Source of the DNA: an uncultured Porphyromonadaceae bacterium | Lineage (GTDB): Bacteria > Bacteroidota > Bacteroidia > Bacteroidales > Muribaculaceae | DNA: 52,269 nt | Assembly (NCBI GenBank): GCA_947427285.1 | Contig: CANEHE010000014.1 | Coordinates: 1 to 52,269, forward strand | Reading direction: 5' to 3' | Shown here: positions 17,331 to 25,333 of the stretch, piece by piece | Position numbering within the stretch: the first letter of the stretch is position 1 | How the letters are laid out: each line of letters opens with the position of its first letter | The notes under the pieces: generated by a model | The model's database searches: none | The model's input: only the letters and a program-made list of their open reading frames with translations | What the model was told of the DNA's origin: nothing | Made by a program: the position numbers and the translations under genes

Positions 17331-18562
17331 AAACATATCCACTACGGATCGCCTGGCGATATCTCTGGGCAAGAAAATCACACAGTGTCGTCAGCGTCAT
17401 CGCAGCCGTATCTATTATAGGTGTAGCGGTGGCGACGGCGGCTATTGTGTGTGTGTTGTCGGTATTCAACGGCTTTCAGGAAGTGTTGTCGTCCAAACTT
17501 GACACCCTTTCCCCCCAGCTGATTGTACAACCGACCTCCGGCAAGGTATTTGCCAATGCAGACTCTCTGGCATCGGCGTTGAATCACATAGAGGGCATCG
17601 ACATAGCCACACCAACTGTGACCGACAACGCTCTGGCAATATACTCCACCCATGAGATGCCCGTGACTCTAAAAGGTGTGGTTCCCGAAGAATACGACAA
17701 AGTCACTGACATTCGTTCCATTTTGAAAGGAGAGTCTGAATATATTGAAGCCTTATCGCCAGCATCCCGCCCAGGAGCACTTCTATCCATAGGCAGCGCA
17801 TCGCAACTCGGAGCGCATACACTCGGGGAGAGCCTGCTGATCTTCGCTCCCAGGCGTGAGGGTCGTGTGAACATGGCCAACCCGGCAAACTCGTTTCTAC
17901 GCGATTCCGTGACATTCTCTGGATATTTCCAATCTCAGCACTCACAGTTCGATCAGGACCTGATCATAGTACCCATCGAAGTGGCCCGCGATCTTTTCCA
18001 ATATGATTCAGAGGCGTCCGCTGTCGAACTCAGACTTAAGTCCGGAGCCGACATCACGGCCACTGCAGAAAAGGTGCGTCTCGCAGCCGGACCCGGAGCC
18101 ATTGTGAAAGACCGCCTCCAGCAACAGGAGATCAACTTCCGGATGATAAAAATAGAGAAATGGGTCACATTCCTCCTTCTGTTCTTCATCCTCCTGATTG
18201 CTTCCTTTAATCTTATCAGCACTCTCTCAATGCTTGTGCTGGAGAAACAGAAATCACTGCGCACACTACGCAATCTGGGTGCGACACCAAGTGCCACGGC
18301 TTCCATTTTCAGATGGGAAAGTCTTCTGGTGGCTCTTCTTGGCGGAATATCGGGTCTCATCCTCGGGATAGGACTTTGTCTTATGCAGCAACATTTCGGA
18401 CTCATAAGACTGAACGGCGATCCGTCTGCTATGATCATAGATACATATCCGGTCAAAGTGGTAATGACCGACTTGGTAGCCGCCATAGTTCCCGTAGTAG
18501 TTATAGGCCTGTTCACAGGATGGATAGCAGGCCGTTTTGCCCGCTCCCGCTCTACTGGCTGA
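17327..18562 (+). CDS. LolC/LolE-type ABC transporter permease (FtsX-like)
   Basis: With a GTG start overlapping the rbfA stop (GTGA) the protein has 411 residues. A longer frame to 17213 exists, but it would run deep inside rbfA and lies outside the family alignment. Order of parts: a basic N-terminus (RIAWRYLWARKSHS), TM1, a periplasmic domain of about 200 residues (MacB-like), then three TM segments beginning at WVTFLLLFFILLIASFNLIS with the FtsX-type segment LEKQKSLRTLRNLGA. LolC/E permeases, with an ATPase, release lipoproteins from the inner membrane for transport to the outer membrane. No LolD-type ATPase is encoded beside it, which is common in Bacteroidetes. Confidence 0.88.
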   Translation: MKTYPLRIAWRYLWARKSHSVVSVIAAVSIIGVAVATAAIVCVLSVFNGFQEVLSSKLDTLSPQLIVQPTSGKVFANADSLASALNHIEGIDIATPTVTDNALAIYSTHEMPVTLKGVVPEEYDKVTDIRSILKGESEYIEALSPASRPGALLSIGSASQLGAHTLGESLLIFAPRREGRVNMANPANSFLRDSVTFSGYFQSQHSQFDQDLIIVPIEVARDLFQYDSEASAVELRLKSGADITATAEKVRLAAGPGAIVKDRLQQQEINFRMIKIEKWVTFLLLFFILLIASFNLISTLSMLVLEKQKSLRTLRNLGATPSATASIFRWESLLVALLGGISGLILGIGLCLMQQHFGLIRLNGDPSAMIIDTYPVKVVMTDLVAAIVPVVVIGLFTGWIAGRFARSRSTG

Positions 18563-18611
18563 CAACACCATCTCCCCCCATTTCATATATCACCAAACAT
18601 ATCTGACCTCC

Positions 18612-19328
18612 ATGAAACTGACCCGTACACTCCTTTTTATATGCGCTTTTCTGACCATCCTTTCCGCCTGCGGAGGCGGTGAGAAAAAAGAGTCCGATTC
18701 CGGATGCCCGGCACCGGTCACTTCCGGATCCCATTATAAGGAAATAAAACAGGGAGCAAGATACAACGACCGCATCCAGATCAACAATATCGGTCGACTT
18801 GCCGATGTGTTCAACGACAGCAACAAATATCAGTATGTATATGCCGAACAATTGGGCATAAACCCCATTACCGACATTCATGAGGCATATTTCACTCGCC
18901 GGCCATTGCGGCACATCACCTCATGCAACCTATACAAAGTGGACAGTCTGACCCACTCACTGCCTTTCCTTGTGCCGGAGGCAGCAAGGCTTCTGGAAGA
19001 CATTGGTCAGAATTTCATAGACTCGTTAGCCTCGCGCGGCGCAGACGGATATCGCATCAAAGTGACATCCCTTCTACGCACAGCAGCAAGCGTGAAACGC
19101 CTGCGCAGAGTGAATGTGAACGCGACCGACTCCTCAACCCATCAGTTCGGCACAACCTTTGATCTCTCTTATACACGTTTCCACTGTCTCGACACCACAC
19201 GCACAATACACGACGGCGATCTGAAGAATCTTCTGGCAGAGGTGCTTCTTGACCTACGCGCTCAAAACAGATGTCTGGTAAAATTCGAACGCAAGACCGG
19301 CTGTTTCCATATCACAGCTACCCGTTGA
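18612..19328 (+). CDS. lipoprotein with M15/VanY-like motif (DUF5715-like)
   Basis: The start at 18612 gives a 238-residue lipoprotein with lipobox ILSAC (Cys20). An in-frame ATG at 18537 lies inside the permease gene and would bury the signal peptide. Near the C-terminus S175-x-H177-x-x-G180-x-x-x-D184 matches the zinc motif of M15/VanY-type D,D-carboxypeptidases, and the terminal CFHIT could supply the last His ligand seen as xWH in that family. This resembles DUF5715 proteins of Bacteroidetes. A peptidoglycan-hydrolase role is plausible but unproven. It ends the plus-strand operon. Confidence 0.78.
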   Translation: MKLTRTLLFICAFLTILSACGGGEKKESDSGCPAPVTSGSHYKEIKQGARYNDRIQINNIGRLADVFNDSNKYQYVYAEQLGINPITDIHEAYFTRRPLRHITSCNLYKVDSLTHSLPFLVPEAARLLEDIGQNFIDSLASRGADGYRIKVTSLLRTAASVKRLRRVNVNATDSSTHQFGTTFDLSYTRFHCLDTTRTIHDGDLKNLLAEVLLDLRAQNRCLVKFERKTGCFHITATR

Positions 19329-19373
19329 ACCGATACATTCAGGTCCGTAAACGAAAAGACACTTCGTCATATC

Positions 19374-19412
19374 ATAAGGAAAGGTGCCCGACGGGCACCT
19401 TTCCTTATTTTA
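19374..19412. terminator. terminator between convergent genes
   Basis: A 16-bp stem (19374-19389 with 19393-19408) with a very small loop, followed by TTTTA on the plus strand. It ends the plus operon. The minus-strand side has no T-run, so function for the POT transporter transcript is less sure. Confidence 0.8.
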
Positions 19413-19422
19413 TACGATTTGT

Positions 19423-20931
19423 TTATTGCGTTACACGTTCAAGCCATTTTACCATGCCGAACATCACGCCCATCGATACGAGGCAGACGCTCAGGAACAC
19501 GGCCCAGGCTATCCAGATAGGACATGCGTTATAGATCAGCGGGCCTATCCAGAGGAGAAGGTTGCCTACTGCGGTAGCTCCCAGCCAGAGACCCTGACAG
19601 AGACCCTGCAGATGTTTCGGGGCCACTTTCGACACGAAGCTCAGTCCAAGCGGAGAGATGAAGAGTTCGGCTACTGTAAGGAAGAAATAGAGCACGATGA
19701 GTACCCACGGGCCGGACATCACACCGCCGTCAGCACGGAATTCGGTAGCGGAAGGATAACCCATCCAGAGGGAGTAGACCATCAGGAACAGATAAGCGAG
19801 TCCGGCAAGTCCCATGCCTATGGCGATCTTCTTAGGAGTGGATATCTCCTTGCCACGGCGTGAAAGCGCGGAGAATATCGCGATTACTATCGGAGTGAGC
19901 ACGATCACGTAGAAAGGATTGAGGGCCTGCCATATCTCCGGGGCGATGGAACCGCTTTCCACGAAGTCGCGGGCGAAGAGTGAAAGTGATGTGCCGTTCT
20001 GGTGGAATGAGAACCAGAAGAAGATGGCGATACCGAGCACTGCGAAAAGAGCGGCCATGCGCTGTTTGATCTCCTTGGCCATGCGTGCTTTCTCCTCGGG
20101 AGTGTATTTGACAGCCTCCACGGCTTCTTTTTTCGCTGGAGAGGGAAGTCCTTTTTTGGTGAGCACGAAGATGAAGAGAGAGATGAGCATTGCGGCCACC
20201 GAAGCGATGAAGGAATAGTGGATGCCCGTGTTGAACACATCAAGATATGTGGAACAGAACTGTGAGATGTCTCCTGCGCTATCGCCGCCTACCTGGGAGA
20301 TGAGGGCATACAGGTTGTCGGCGTTCTGCTGGTTCATGTTGTCTGTCACGCTGAGATACTCATGGCAGAGAGCCGGTAATTTTGCGTTGTATGCGAGATT
20401 ATGCACGCCAAGCCACCAGGAGCGGAGCATAGGAGCCACAAAGGGGGCAAGCACACCGCCGATGTTAATGAACACGTAGAAGATCTGGAAGCCGGAATCG
20501 CGCTGCGCCGCATAGCGGGGATTGTCGTAGAGTTGTCCGACAATTGCCTGGAGATTGCCTTTGAAGAGACCGTTGCCGAAGGCAATGAAGAAAAGAGCGG
20601 CACATGTGAGCGAGAGAAGCCATGTGGTGTTTTCGGCTGTTGCCAGAATAGGAATGGAGAGTACAACATAGCCGAGGGTCATGATCACAAGACCCCAGAT
20701 GATGGTGCCTTTGTAGTTCTGTGTCTTGTCAGCGATAAAACCGCCGACGAGGCTCAGCACGTAGATTCCGGCATAGAAGAAAGAGTAGACCAGCGCACTG
20801 GTTTCTTCCGACAGGCCGAACTTGGAGCAGAGGAAGAGAACGAGCACGGCGTTCATGATGTAATAGCCGAAACGTTCTCCCATGTTGCTCAAGGCCGCGG
20901 GAATGAGGCCTTTGGGTTGGTTTGCAAACAT
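19423..20931 (-). CDS. POT-family proton-dependent oligopeptide transporter
   Basis: With the start at 20931 the protein has 502 residues. An upstream Met at 20991 would run into the end of sufE and is less likely. The POT signature ERFGYYIM lies just after the N-terminus, with the proton-coupling ExxERFxYY arrangement (NMGERFGYY). About 12-14 TM helices can be seen. Members import di- and tripeptides with protons across the inner membrane. It lies 25 nt after sufE and is probably co-transcribed with it. Substrate range is not determined by sequence. Confidence 0.92.
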   Translation of the reverse strand: MFANQPKGLIPAALSNMGERFGYYIMNAVLVLFLCSKFGLSEETSALVYSFFYAGIYVLSLVGGFIADKTQNYKGTIIWGLVIMTLGYVVLSIPILATAENTTWLLSLTCAALFFIAFGNGLFKGNLQAIVGQLYDNPRYAAQRDSGFQIFYVFINIGGVLAPFVAPMLRSWWLGVHNLAYNAKLPALCHEYLSVTDNMNQQNADNLYALISQVGGDSAGDISQFCSTYLDVFNTGIHYSFIASVAAMLISLFIFVLTKKGLPSPAKKEAVEAVKYTPEEKARMAKEIKQRMAALFAVLGIAIFFWFSFHQNGTSLSLFARDFVESGSIAPEIWQALNPFYVIVLTPIVIAIFSALSRRGKEISTPKKIAIGMGLAGLAYLFLMVYSLWMGYPSATEFRADGGVMSGPWVLIVLYFFLTVAELFISPLGLSFVSKVAPKHLQGLCQGLWLGATAVGNLLLWIGPLIYNACPIWIAWAVFLSVCLVSMGVMFGMVKWLERVTQ

Positions 20932-20956
20932 AAGGTTGAAGATTATAAGGTTTTGA

Positions 20957-21385
20957 TTATTTATTTTCAAGAGCTTTGAAAGCCACGGCATAGTTTCGCA
21001 TCTGCTTCACCATCGCCACAAGTCCGTTGCTCCGTGTAGGAGAGAGATGGTCTTTCAGACCGATGCGGTCGATGAAATAGAGGTCTGCGCCGATGATCTC
21101 CTCTGGCTTCTGTCCGGAAAGGACACGAAGCAGAAGTGCAACTATGCCTTTCACTATAAGTGCGTCGGAATCTGCCTGAAATACCACGTTCCCTTCCGCG
21201 TCAATATGGGCCGTAATCCATACCCGGCTCTGGCATCCTTCTATAAGATTGGCCGGGATCTTATCCGCTTCCGGGAAGGGAGGCAGGCTCTCGCCAAGTT
21301 CGATGATGTAGGCATACCGGTCCATCCAATCAGTGAGACCTTCGAACTCTTCAATTATTTCGTCTTGTATTTCGTTGATAGTCAT
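20957..21385 (-). CDS. sufE: SufE-family cysteine desulfuration protein
   Basis: The 142-residue protein (start 21385, beginning MTINEIQDEIIEEF) has the SufE fold with catalytic Cys51 in LIEGCQSRVW. SufE accepts persulfide sulfur from the cysteine desulfurase SufS and hands it to the SufBCD scaffold for Fe-S cluster assembly. A longer frame upstream to 21559 passes through the terminator and promoter region and is not supported. No other suf genes lie in the window. Confidence 0.93.
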   Translation of the reverse strand: MTINEIQDEIIEEFEGLTDWMDRYAYIIELGESLPPFPEADKIPANLIEGCQSRVWITAHIDAEGNVVFQADSDALIVKGIVALLLRVLSGQKPEEIIGADLYFIDRIGLKDHLSPTRSNGLVAMVKQMRNYAVAFKALENK

Positions 21386-21451
21386 GATGCGTTGTGTCTT
21401 GTAAGAGGTTGATGCCGTTAGAATGGAATCAATTGTGCATAATAAGACAGG

Positions 21452-21459
21452 CAAAGATA
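21452..21459 (-). promoter_or_regulatory. -7 element candidate for sufE
   Basis: On the minus strand TATCTTTG matches TAnnTTTG, 67 nt before the sufE start. The nearest TTTG lies 23 nt upstream, inside the neighbouring terminator loop, so the -33 side is weak. Confidence 0.45.
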
Positions 21460-21461
21460 CT

Positions 21462-21502
21462 AAAAAAAATCCGACCCGCGGGCAAACGGGCCGGATTTTT
21501 TT
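21462..21502. terminator. terminator of the exported-protein operon
   Basis: Stem 21468-21478 with 21487-21497 (one A-C mismatch), flanked by an eight-A run on one side and seven T on the other, so it works in both directions. On the minus strand it follows the last gene of the subtilase operon by about 25 nt. Confidence 0.85.
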
Positions 21503-21525
21503 GGTATGACGAGTATTGGTTTTAC

Positions 21526-22029
21526 TTATTTCCTGATTATCCGGATGGCCGGATGGCAATCGGGTGCCACTATGTAGACTCCAGGCTGCAGATCGGACAC
21601 ATCGAAAGTGATCATGCCGTCAACACTTACCTTCGCGGCCAATTTGTGACCGGCAAAATCGAAGATTGAAGCTGAGCGGAGGCTCGGTGAGGCGAGTTGT
21701 ACAGACTCACCGACATAGCTGAAAATAAAATCGTCGGCTTTCAGATCCGCGATTCCGACACTTATGTCGGTTTTCTCAAAGTCTATGTGTGAAACCTCAT
21801 TGCGCGGCAGTTCAAGAGGTTCTATCTCCTGTGAGTTTACCACCATCTTGTCATCGGCAAACCTTATCTCCGGTTTTGTCGGCAGACGAAAACGTACTGT
21901 GGAACCGTCGGTCTTGTTGATTCTCACTACTGTGACAATGTCTGACGCTCCAGATGTCTGCGCGTATGTCCCTAAGGAGACACAGACAGCCATAAGAGCC
22001 ATGCATATTGTGAATATTGTCTTTTTCAT
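21526..22029 (-). CDS. small exported protein with sorting-like C-terminus
   Basis: The 167-residue protein has a signal peptide cut as TYA|Q (Gln24 at +1). After it comes a segment of the form KTDGSTVRFRL followed by IRFADDKMVV and VSHIDFEK, a module seen at the N-terminus of many exported Bacteroidales proteins. The C-terminal 70 residues form the sorting-like beta module (IFDFAGHKLAAK ... GVYIV). Almost nothing else is present, so this is a minimal combination of the two modules. It is the last gene of the subtilase operon, 21 nt after the protease. I do not recognise a function. An accessory or carrier role is speculation. Confidence 0.75.
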   Translation of the reverse strand: MKKTIFTICMALMAVCVSLGTYAQTSGASDIVTVVRINKTDGSTVRFRLPTKPEIRFADDKMVVNSQEIEPLELPRNEVSHIDFEKTDISVGIADLKADDFIFSYVGESVQLASPSLRSASIFDFAGHKLAAKVSVDGMITFDVSDLQPGVYIVAPDCHPAIRIIRK

Positions 22030-22050
22030 TTCTCGTAATAATTTATTGAA

Positions 22051-24240
22051 TTAGAGTACCACTTTGAATGTGTGCTGTCCTATGCGGGCCACAAACACAC
22101 CGTGTCCCCAACCGGAAGCATCAATTGTGTTCATACCATGATTCAGACTGAACGAACCGACATATTGTCCTGAAACGGAGTATATACCGGCAGTCCCGTT
22201 TTCCGAATCCTGAAACGCGATACATACCGATGACTTTTCTGTCCATACCCGTGTGCGCTCTTTCATGCTGTCGGATACAGGAATTTCTGCCCCGCTGTCG
22301 AAGGAAACAGCTTTCTTGACACATTCAAGAGTATTTATTTTCCCTGAGCCATACTGATTGTTGGGCAAGGTTCCCATGAAATCCTCCTGAATTGCATTGG
22401 ACATGATTATTTCCCTGACATCTTCGGGTGAAAGATCCGGATTCGCCTCCAGCATCAACGCCACGGTACCGGCCACAAAAGGCGCGGACATAGAAGTGCC
22501 AATATTATATATGTAATAGTAGCTGATCCCATCTTCGCCTTTAGATACTCCATTGGTAGCGTAGTCGATCTGCTCCTGGGTAGCCCCCATGGTGGTGAGG
22601 TAGTACTTGTTGAATGCCGACACCACCGGGTTACCTCCGGCAAGTACATGCGGCACAGTACGGCCGTCGGCCGTCGGGCCGCAACTTGAGAACACCGACC
22701 GTTTCCCCTGTTCATAATTGCCGGATTCGGCCACAAGCGAATATCCTCCGCTTACCCAATCAAGTCTTTCGCGGGCATCATACGCACCGACAGTGATGAT
22801 TCTTTTTGCTGTACCGCCTATTTCACCCACGGTGCCCTCCGTGGTTCCGTCAGTCCAGCCACGTTTCCCGTTGGATGAGAATTCGTTTGAACCGAAACTC
22901 CACATATTGACAGTCTGGCCTTCCTCTCCCTCTACGATGATTCCCATCAGACGTCCGGTGTTTATTTCAGTTACCTGACATTGCACCTGTACATGTGGCT
23001 GGCCGTTGAGGGGATTGCGTTCCCCTTCTATCAAGACATTGGCGGCGATTCCGTGTTCGGCAAGAGGAATCAGATCGAATACACGGGAATCCTCCACAGA
23101 CGTGTCGACGGACTTGGTCTGATAAAGTATGTTGCCCTTGAGGGCATTCACCACACAGAGGCTTACCTTGATGTCGGACGAATCAGTGCCCCACACGTCA
23201 ATGTAGTGCATATTATGCTGTGTATTCTCAGCTTTTGTAAGCATCGATTTAAGTTGCCTGTCCTCGGAGGTGAAGGTCTCTGATGCGTGCAGGCGCACCT
23301 CTCCCTCATTGCCGCATGCCCCGACTATGATTCTTCCGGGCCCGACAAGATCATCAATCACCTGATCGAGTGGAGAGGTTCCGTTGTGCGGACCGATGTG
23401 ATCACCAAGGCTCATATTGATCACACATGGTTTCCCAACTTTGTCGGCATAATTGAATATATATTTTATGGCGTCGGCTACCCCTGTGCTATTTTCCTGA
23501 TCCAGACTTACAAAAACGATGTCAGCATCCGGTGCCACTCCGTAGAAAAGAGAGTTCCGGTCACTTCCGGCAGCAGTTCCGGTGGTATGTCCTCCGTGAA
23601 ACTCCTGTGCTGTATCGTAGGCGGCGTTTCGTAGTTCTTCGGCCAAAGTGTATTCAGTGCCGTAGCCGAAAGCTCCCGGAGGTGTGCCACGGGAATTTCG
23701 TTGGTTCCATACGGATTTGATGCGTAGATTGCCTTCAGCATCACGATAGGCAGGATGGTTATACTCTATACCGAGGTCAATTACTCCTACCACGACACCT
23801 TTCCCCGTAAAAGGATCTGGGAGAAGACTGTTTTTGTTGGAATGAACCTCGTCTACTCCGCATATTCTACGGTTATAGTCGTTAAGAAGGTTGACACGGT
23901 TCCCTACAGAGATATATTCCACGCCCTCCATTGCTCCAACTTGTTCCAGGACTTCGATGGGGATCGAGGCTGTATAGAAAAGACCATGATTATGCCTGAG
24001 CTTTACTCCAAGTGACTCCAGAGGTCCGATGGCATTTTCGTCATTGAGCATTATGTAGGCTCCGACGATTTTCTCGTCGGAGACTTTCATAGTGCGGTTT
24101 TTTGAGTCTAATTTCACTGCAGGGATTCCTTGCTTCAGTCCGTTGACCAATATGCGTGCCGAAGGGGAAAGCACCTGTCTCCCAGCCATGGCAAATACAC
24201 ATAGACCGGCAAGCAAAGTTCCTGCAAACAGTTTGTTCAT
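22051..24240 (-). CDS. exported S8-family subtilisin-like serine protease
   Basis: The 729-residue protein has a signal peptide (cleavage likely after AMA near residue 19) and a propeptide region (about 30-112, inhibitor I9-like). The S8 catalytic domain has Asp155 (VVVGVIDLGIEYNHP), His218 (GGHTTGTAAGS), oxyanion Asn311 (GACGNEG) and Ser583 (GTSMSAPFVAG). A long insert of roughly 150 residues lies between the Asn and Ser motifs. The last 45 residues are a sorting-like module (IYSVSGQYVGSF). All triad residues are present, so it should be active. The operon holds three other exported proteins that could be substrates, inhibitors or partners. Confidence 0.93.
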   Translation of the reverse strand: MNKLFAGTLLAGLCVFAMAGRQVLSPSARILVNGLKQGIPAVKLDSKNRTMKVSDEKIVGAYIMLNDENAIGPLESLGVKLRHNHGLFYTASIPIEVLEQVGAMEGVEYISVGNRVNLLNDYNRRICGVDEVHSNKNSLLPDPFTGKGVVVGVIDLGIEYNHPAYRDAEGNLRIKSVWNQRNSRGTPPGAFGYGTEYTLAEELRNAAYDTAQEFHGGHTTGTAAGSDRNSLFYGVAPDADIVFVSLDQENSTGVADAIKYIFNYADKVGKPCVINMSLGDHIGPHNGTSPLDQVIDDLVGPGRIIVGACGNEGEVRLHASETFTSEDRQLKSMLTKAENTQHNMHYIDVWGTDSSDIKVSLCVVNALKGNILYQTKSVDTSVEDSRVFDLIPLAEHGIAANVLIEGERNPLNGQPHVQVQCQVTEINTGRLMGIIVEGEEGQTVNMWSFGSNEFSSNGKRGWTDGTTEGTVGEIGGTAKRIITVGAYDARERLDWVSGGYSLVAESGNYEQGKRSVFSSCGPTADGRTVPHVLAGGNPVVSAFNKYYLTTMGATQEQIDYATNGVSKGEDGISYYYIYNIGTSMSAPFVAGTVALMLEANPDLSPEDVREIIMSNAIQEDFMGTLPNNQYGSGKINTLECVKKAVSFDSGAEIPVSDSMKERTRVWTEKSSVCIAFQDSENGTAGIYSVSGQYVGSFSLNHGMNTIDASGWGHGVFVARIGQHTFKVVL

Positions 24241-24262
24241 AAGAAATACTGCTATTAGAATT

Positions 24263-25321
24263 TTATTTCTGTACGAAGGTACCTTGATAGTCTATCACGG
24301 CACGTTCTATAGTGCCGGCGACTACTCCCGGTGAATTGGGACTATAATACTTATTGGTCACATCAGCCTTGATACGGATTGTCTCACCGTCTTCTACGAC
24401 TGACATTGTCCCGTTCACACCCTGGTTTCTCCATTGTCCGTTGGGGCTTGCCACCTGAATAAGATCATATCGGAAAAAGAAGTAAGGGGCACCCGTATTT
24501 GCATCTGTGTATGCCGCGAAATTGATTTCTTTGCCAATGTATTCGGGAAGCATCTGAATCTCACATTTGGTGTATTCCTCGTCACCTCCGAATTTGATTG
24601 TGTATACCATCATTCCGCTTCCAGACTGTTTCCTCTCCACGGAAGCGATTTCGATTGTCTTACTGAGTACGCCATCGTTATTATAATAGAAAACGGAGTT
24701 GGTGGCTTCTTCTTCCGGAAAGAGAATGTCTATGCTCTCCACTTCTATTGGTATAGCGGAATAGTAAGCCTTTACGTCCAAACCGTTATTGAACACGGCT
24801 TCAAGAGTCATAGTGAGCTTCTTGGTCTTGTTGTTGACAGAAGTCGAGATGGTTCCTGCCGTTACGGTCTCGTATGTGTCTGACAACTCTCCTTCGGTGT
24901 ATTCCAATACTTTCACAGTAGCATCTGTAGTGGTGGAACCGAGCGTAAGGGTCTGCCCGATTGCCTCTGGTTTCAGATCAGCCATGATAATGTATTTTCC
25001 ACTTTTGAGATCAGCAAGTTCGGCAGCTCCGTCAACTGTACCGAAAATCAACTGTATATTGCTTTCAGCTGTCGGTGCGTAACGGAAAAGAGGATCCACA
25101 TCAGCGGCACTGTAGACAACGTTGCCATTATCGGACACTACCAGATTGACTTCCTTTTCTCCCATATCGAAAGAGATGTGATCGACGTCATCAATCTTGT
25201 ATTCCTGTTTGGTGCCATCAAGTTTATTGACGGTCATTATTTCTACCGGTATGGTGTAGGCCAAAGCCACAGCACCTGTCGCAACCACGCTCAGCGCGGC
25301 GATTAAATTCTTGATCTTCAT
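24263..25321 (-). CDS. exported protein of unknown function in the subtilase operon
   Basis: The 352-residue protein has a signal peptide ending near AVALA (residue 21). It continues with KLDGTKQEYKIDDVDHISF, the same short module seen in the 167-residue protein of this operon. The rest is beta-rich, with low cysteine content and no recognised catalytic motif. Unlike its three operon partners it lacks a sorting-like C-terminus and ends shortly after an ERAVIDYQGTF strand. The gap to the protease gene is 22 nt and to the upstream gene 12 nt. It could be a ligand-binding or protease-regulating partner, but nothing in the sequence decides this. Confidence 0.7.
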   Translation of the reverse strand: MKIKNLIAALSVVATGAVALAYTIPVEIMTVNKLDGTKQEYKIDDVDHISFDMGEKEVNLVVSDNGNVVYSAADVDPLFRYAPTAESNIQLIFGTVDGAAELADLKSGKYIIMADLKPEAIGQTLTLGSTTTDATVKVLEYTEGELSDTYETVTAGTISTSVNNKTKKLTMTLEAVFNNGLDVKAYYSAIPIEVESIDILFPEEEATNSVFYYNNDGVLSKTIEIASVERKQSGSGMMVYTIKFGGDEEYTKCEIQMLPEYIGKEINFAAYTDANTGAPYFFFRYDLIQVASPNGQWRNQGVNGTMSVVEDGETIRIKADVTNKYYSPNSPGVVAGTIERAVIDYQGTFVQK

Positions 25322-25333
25322 GATGAATTGGTT

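Noticed and set aside
21386..21559. N-terminal extension of SufE
   Set aside because: The extra frame runs through the terminator hairpin and promoter and adds residues absent from the family.
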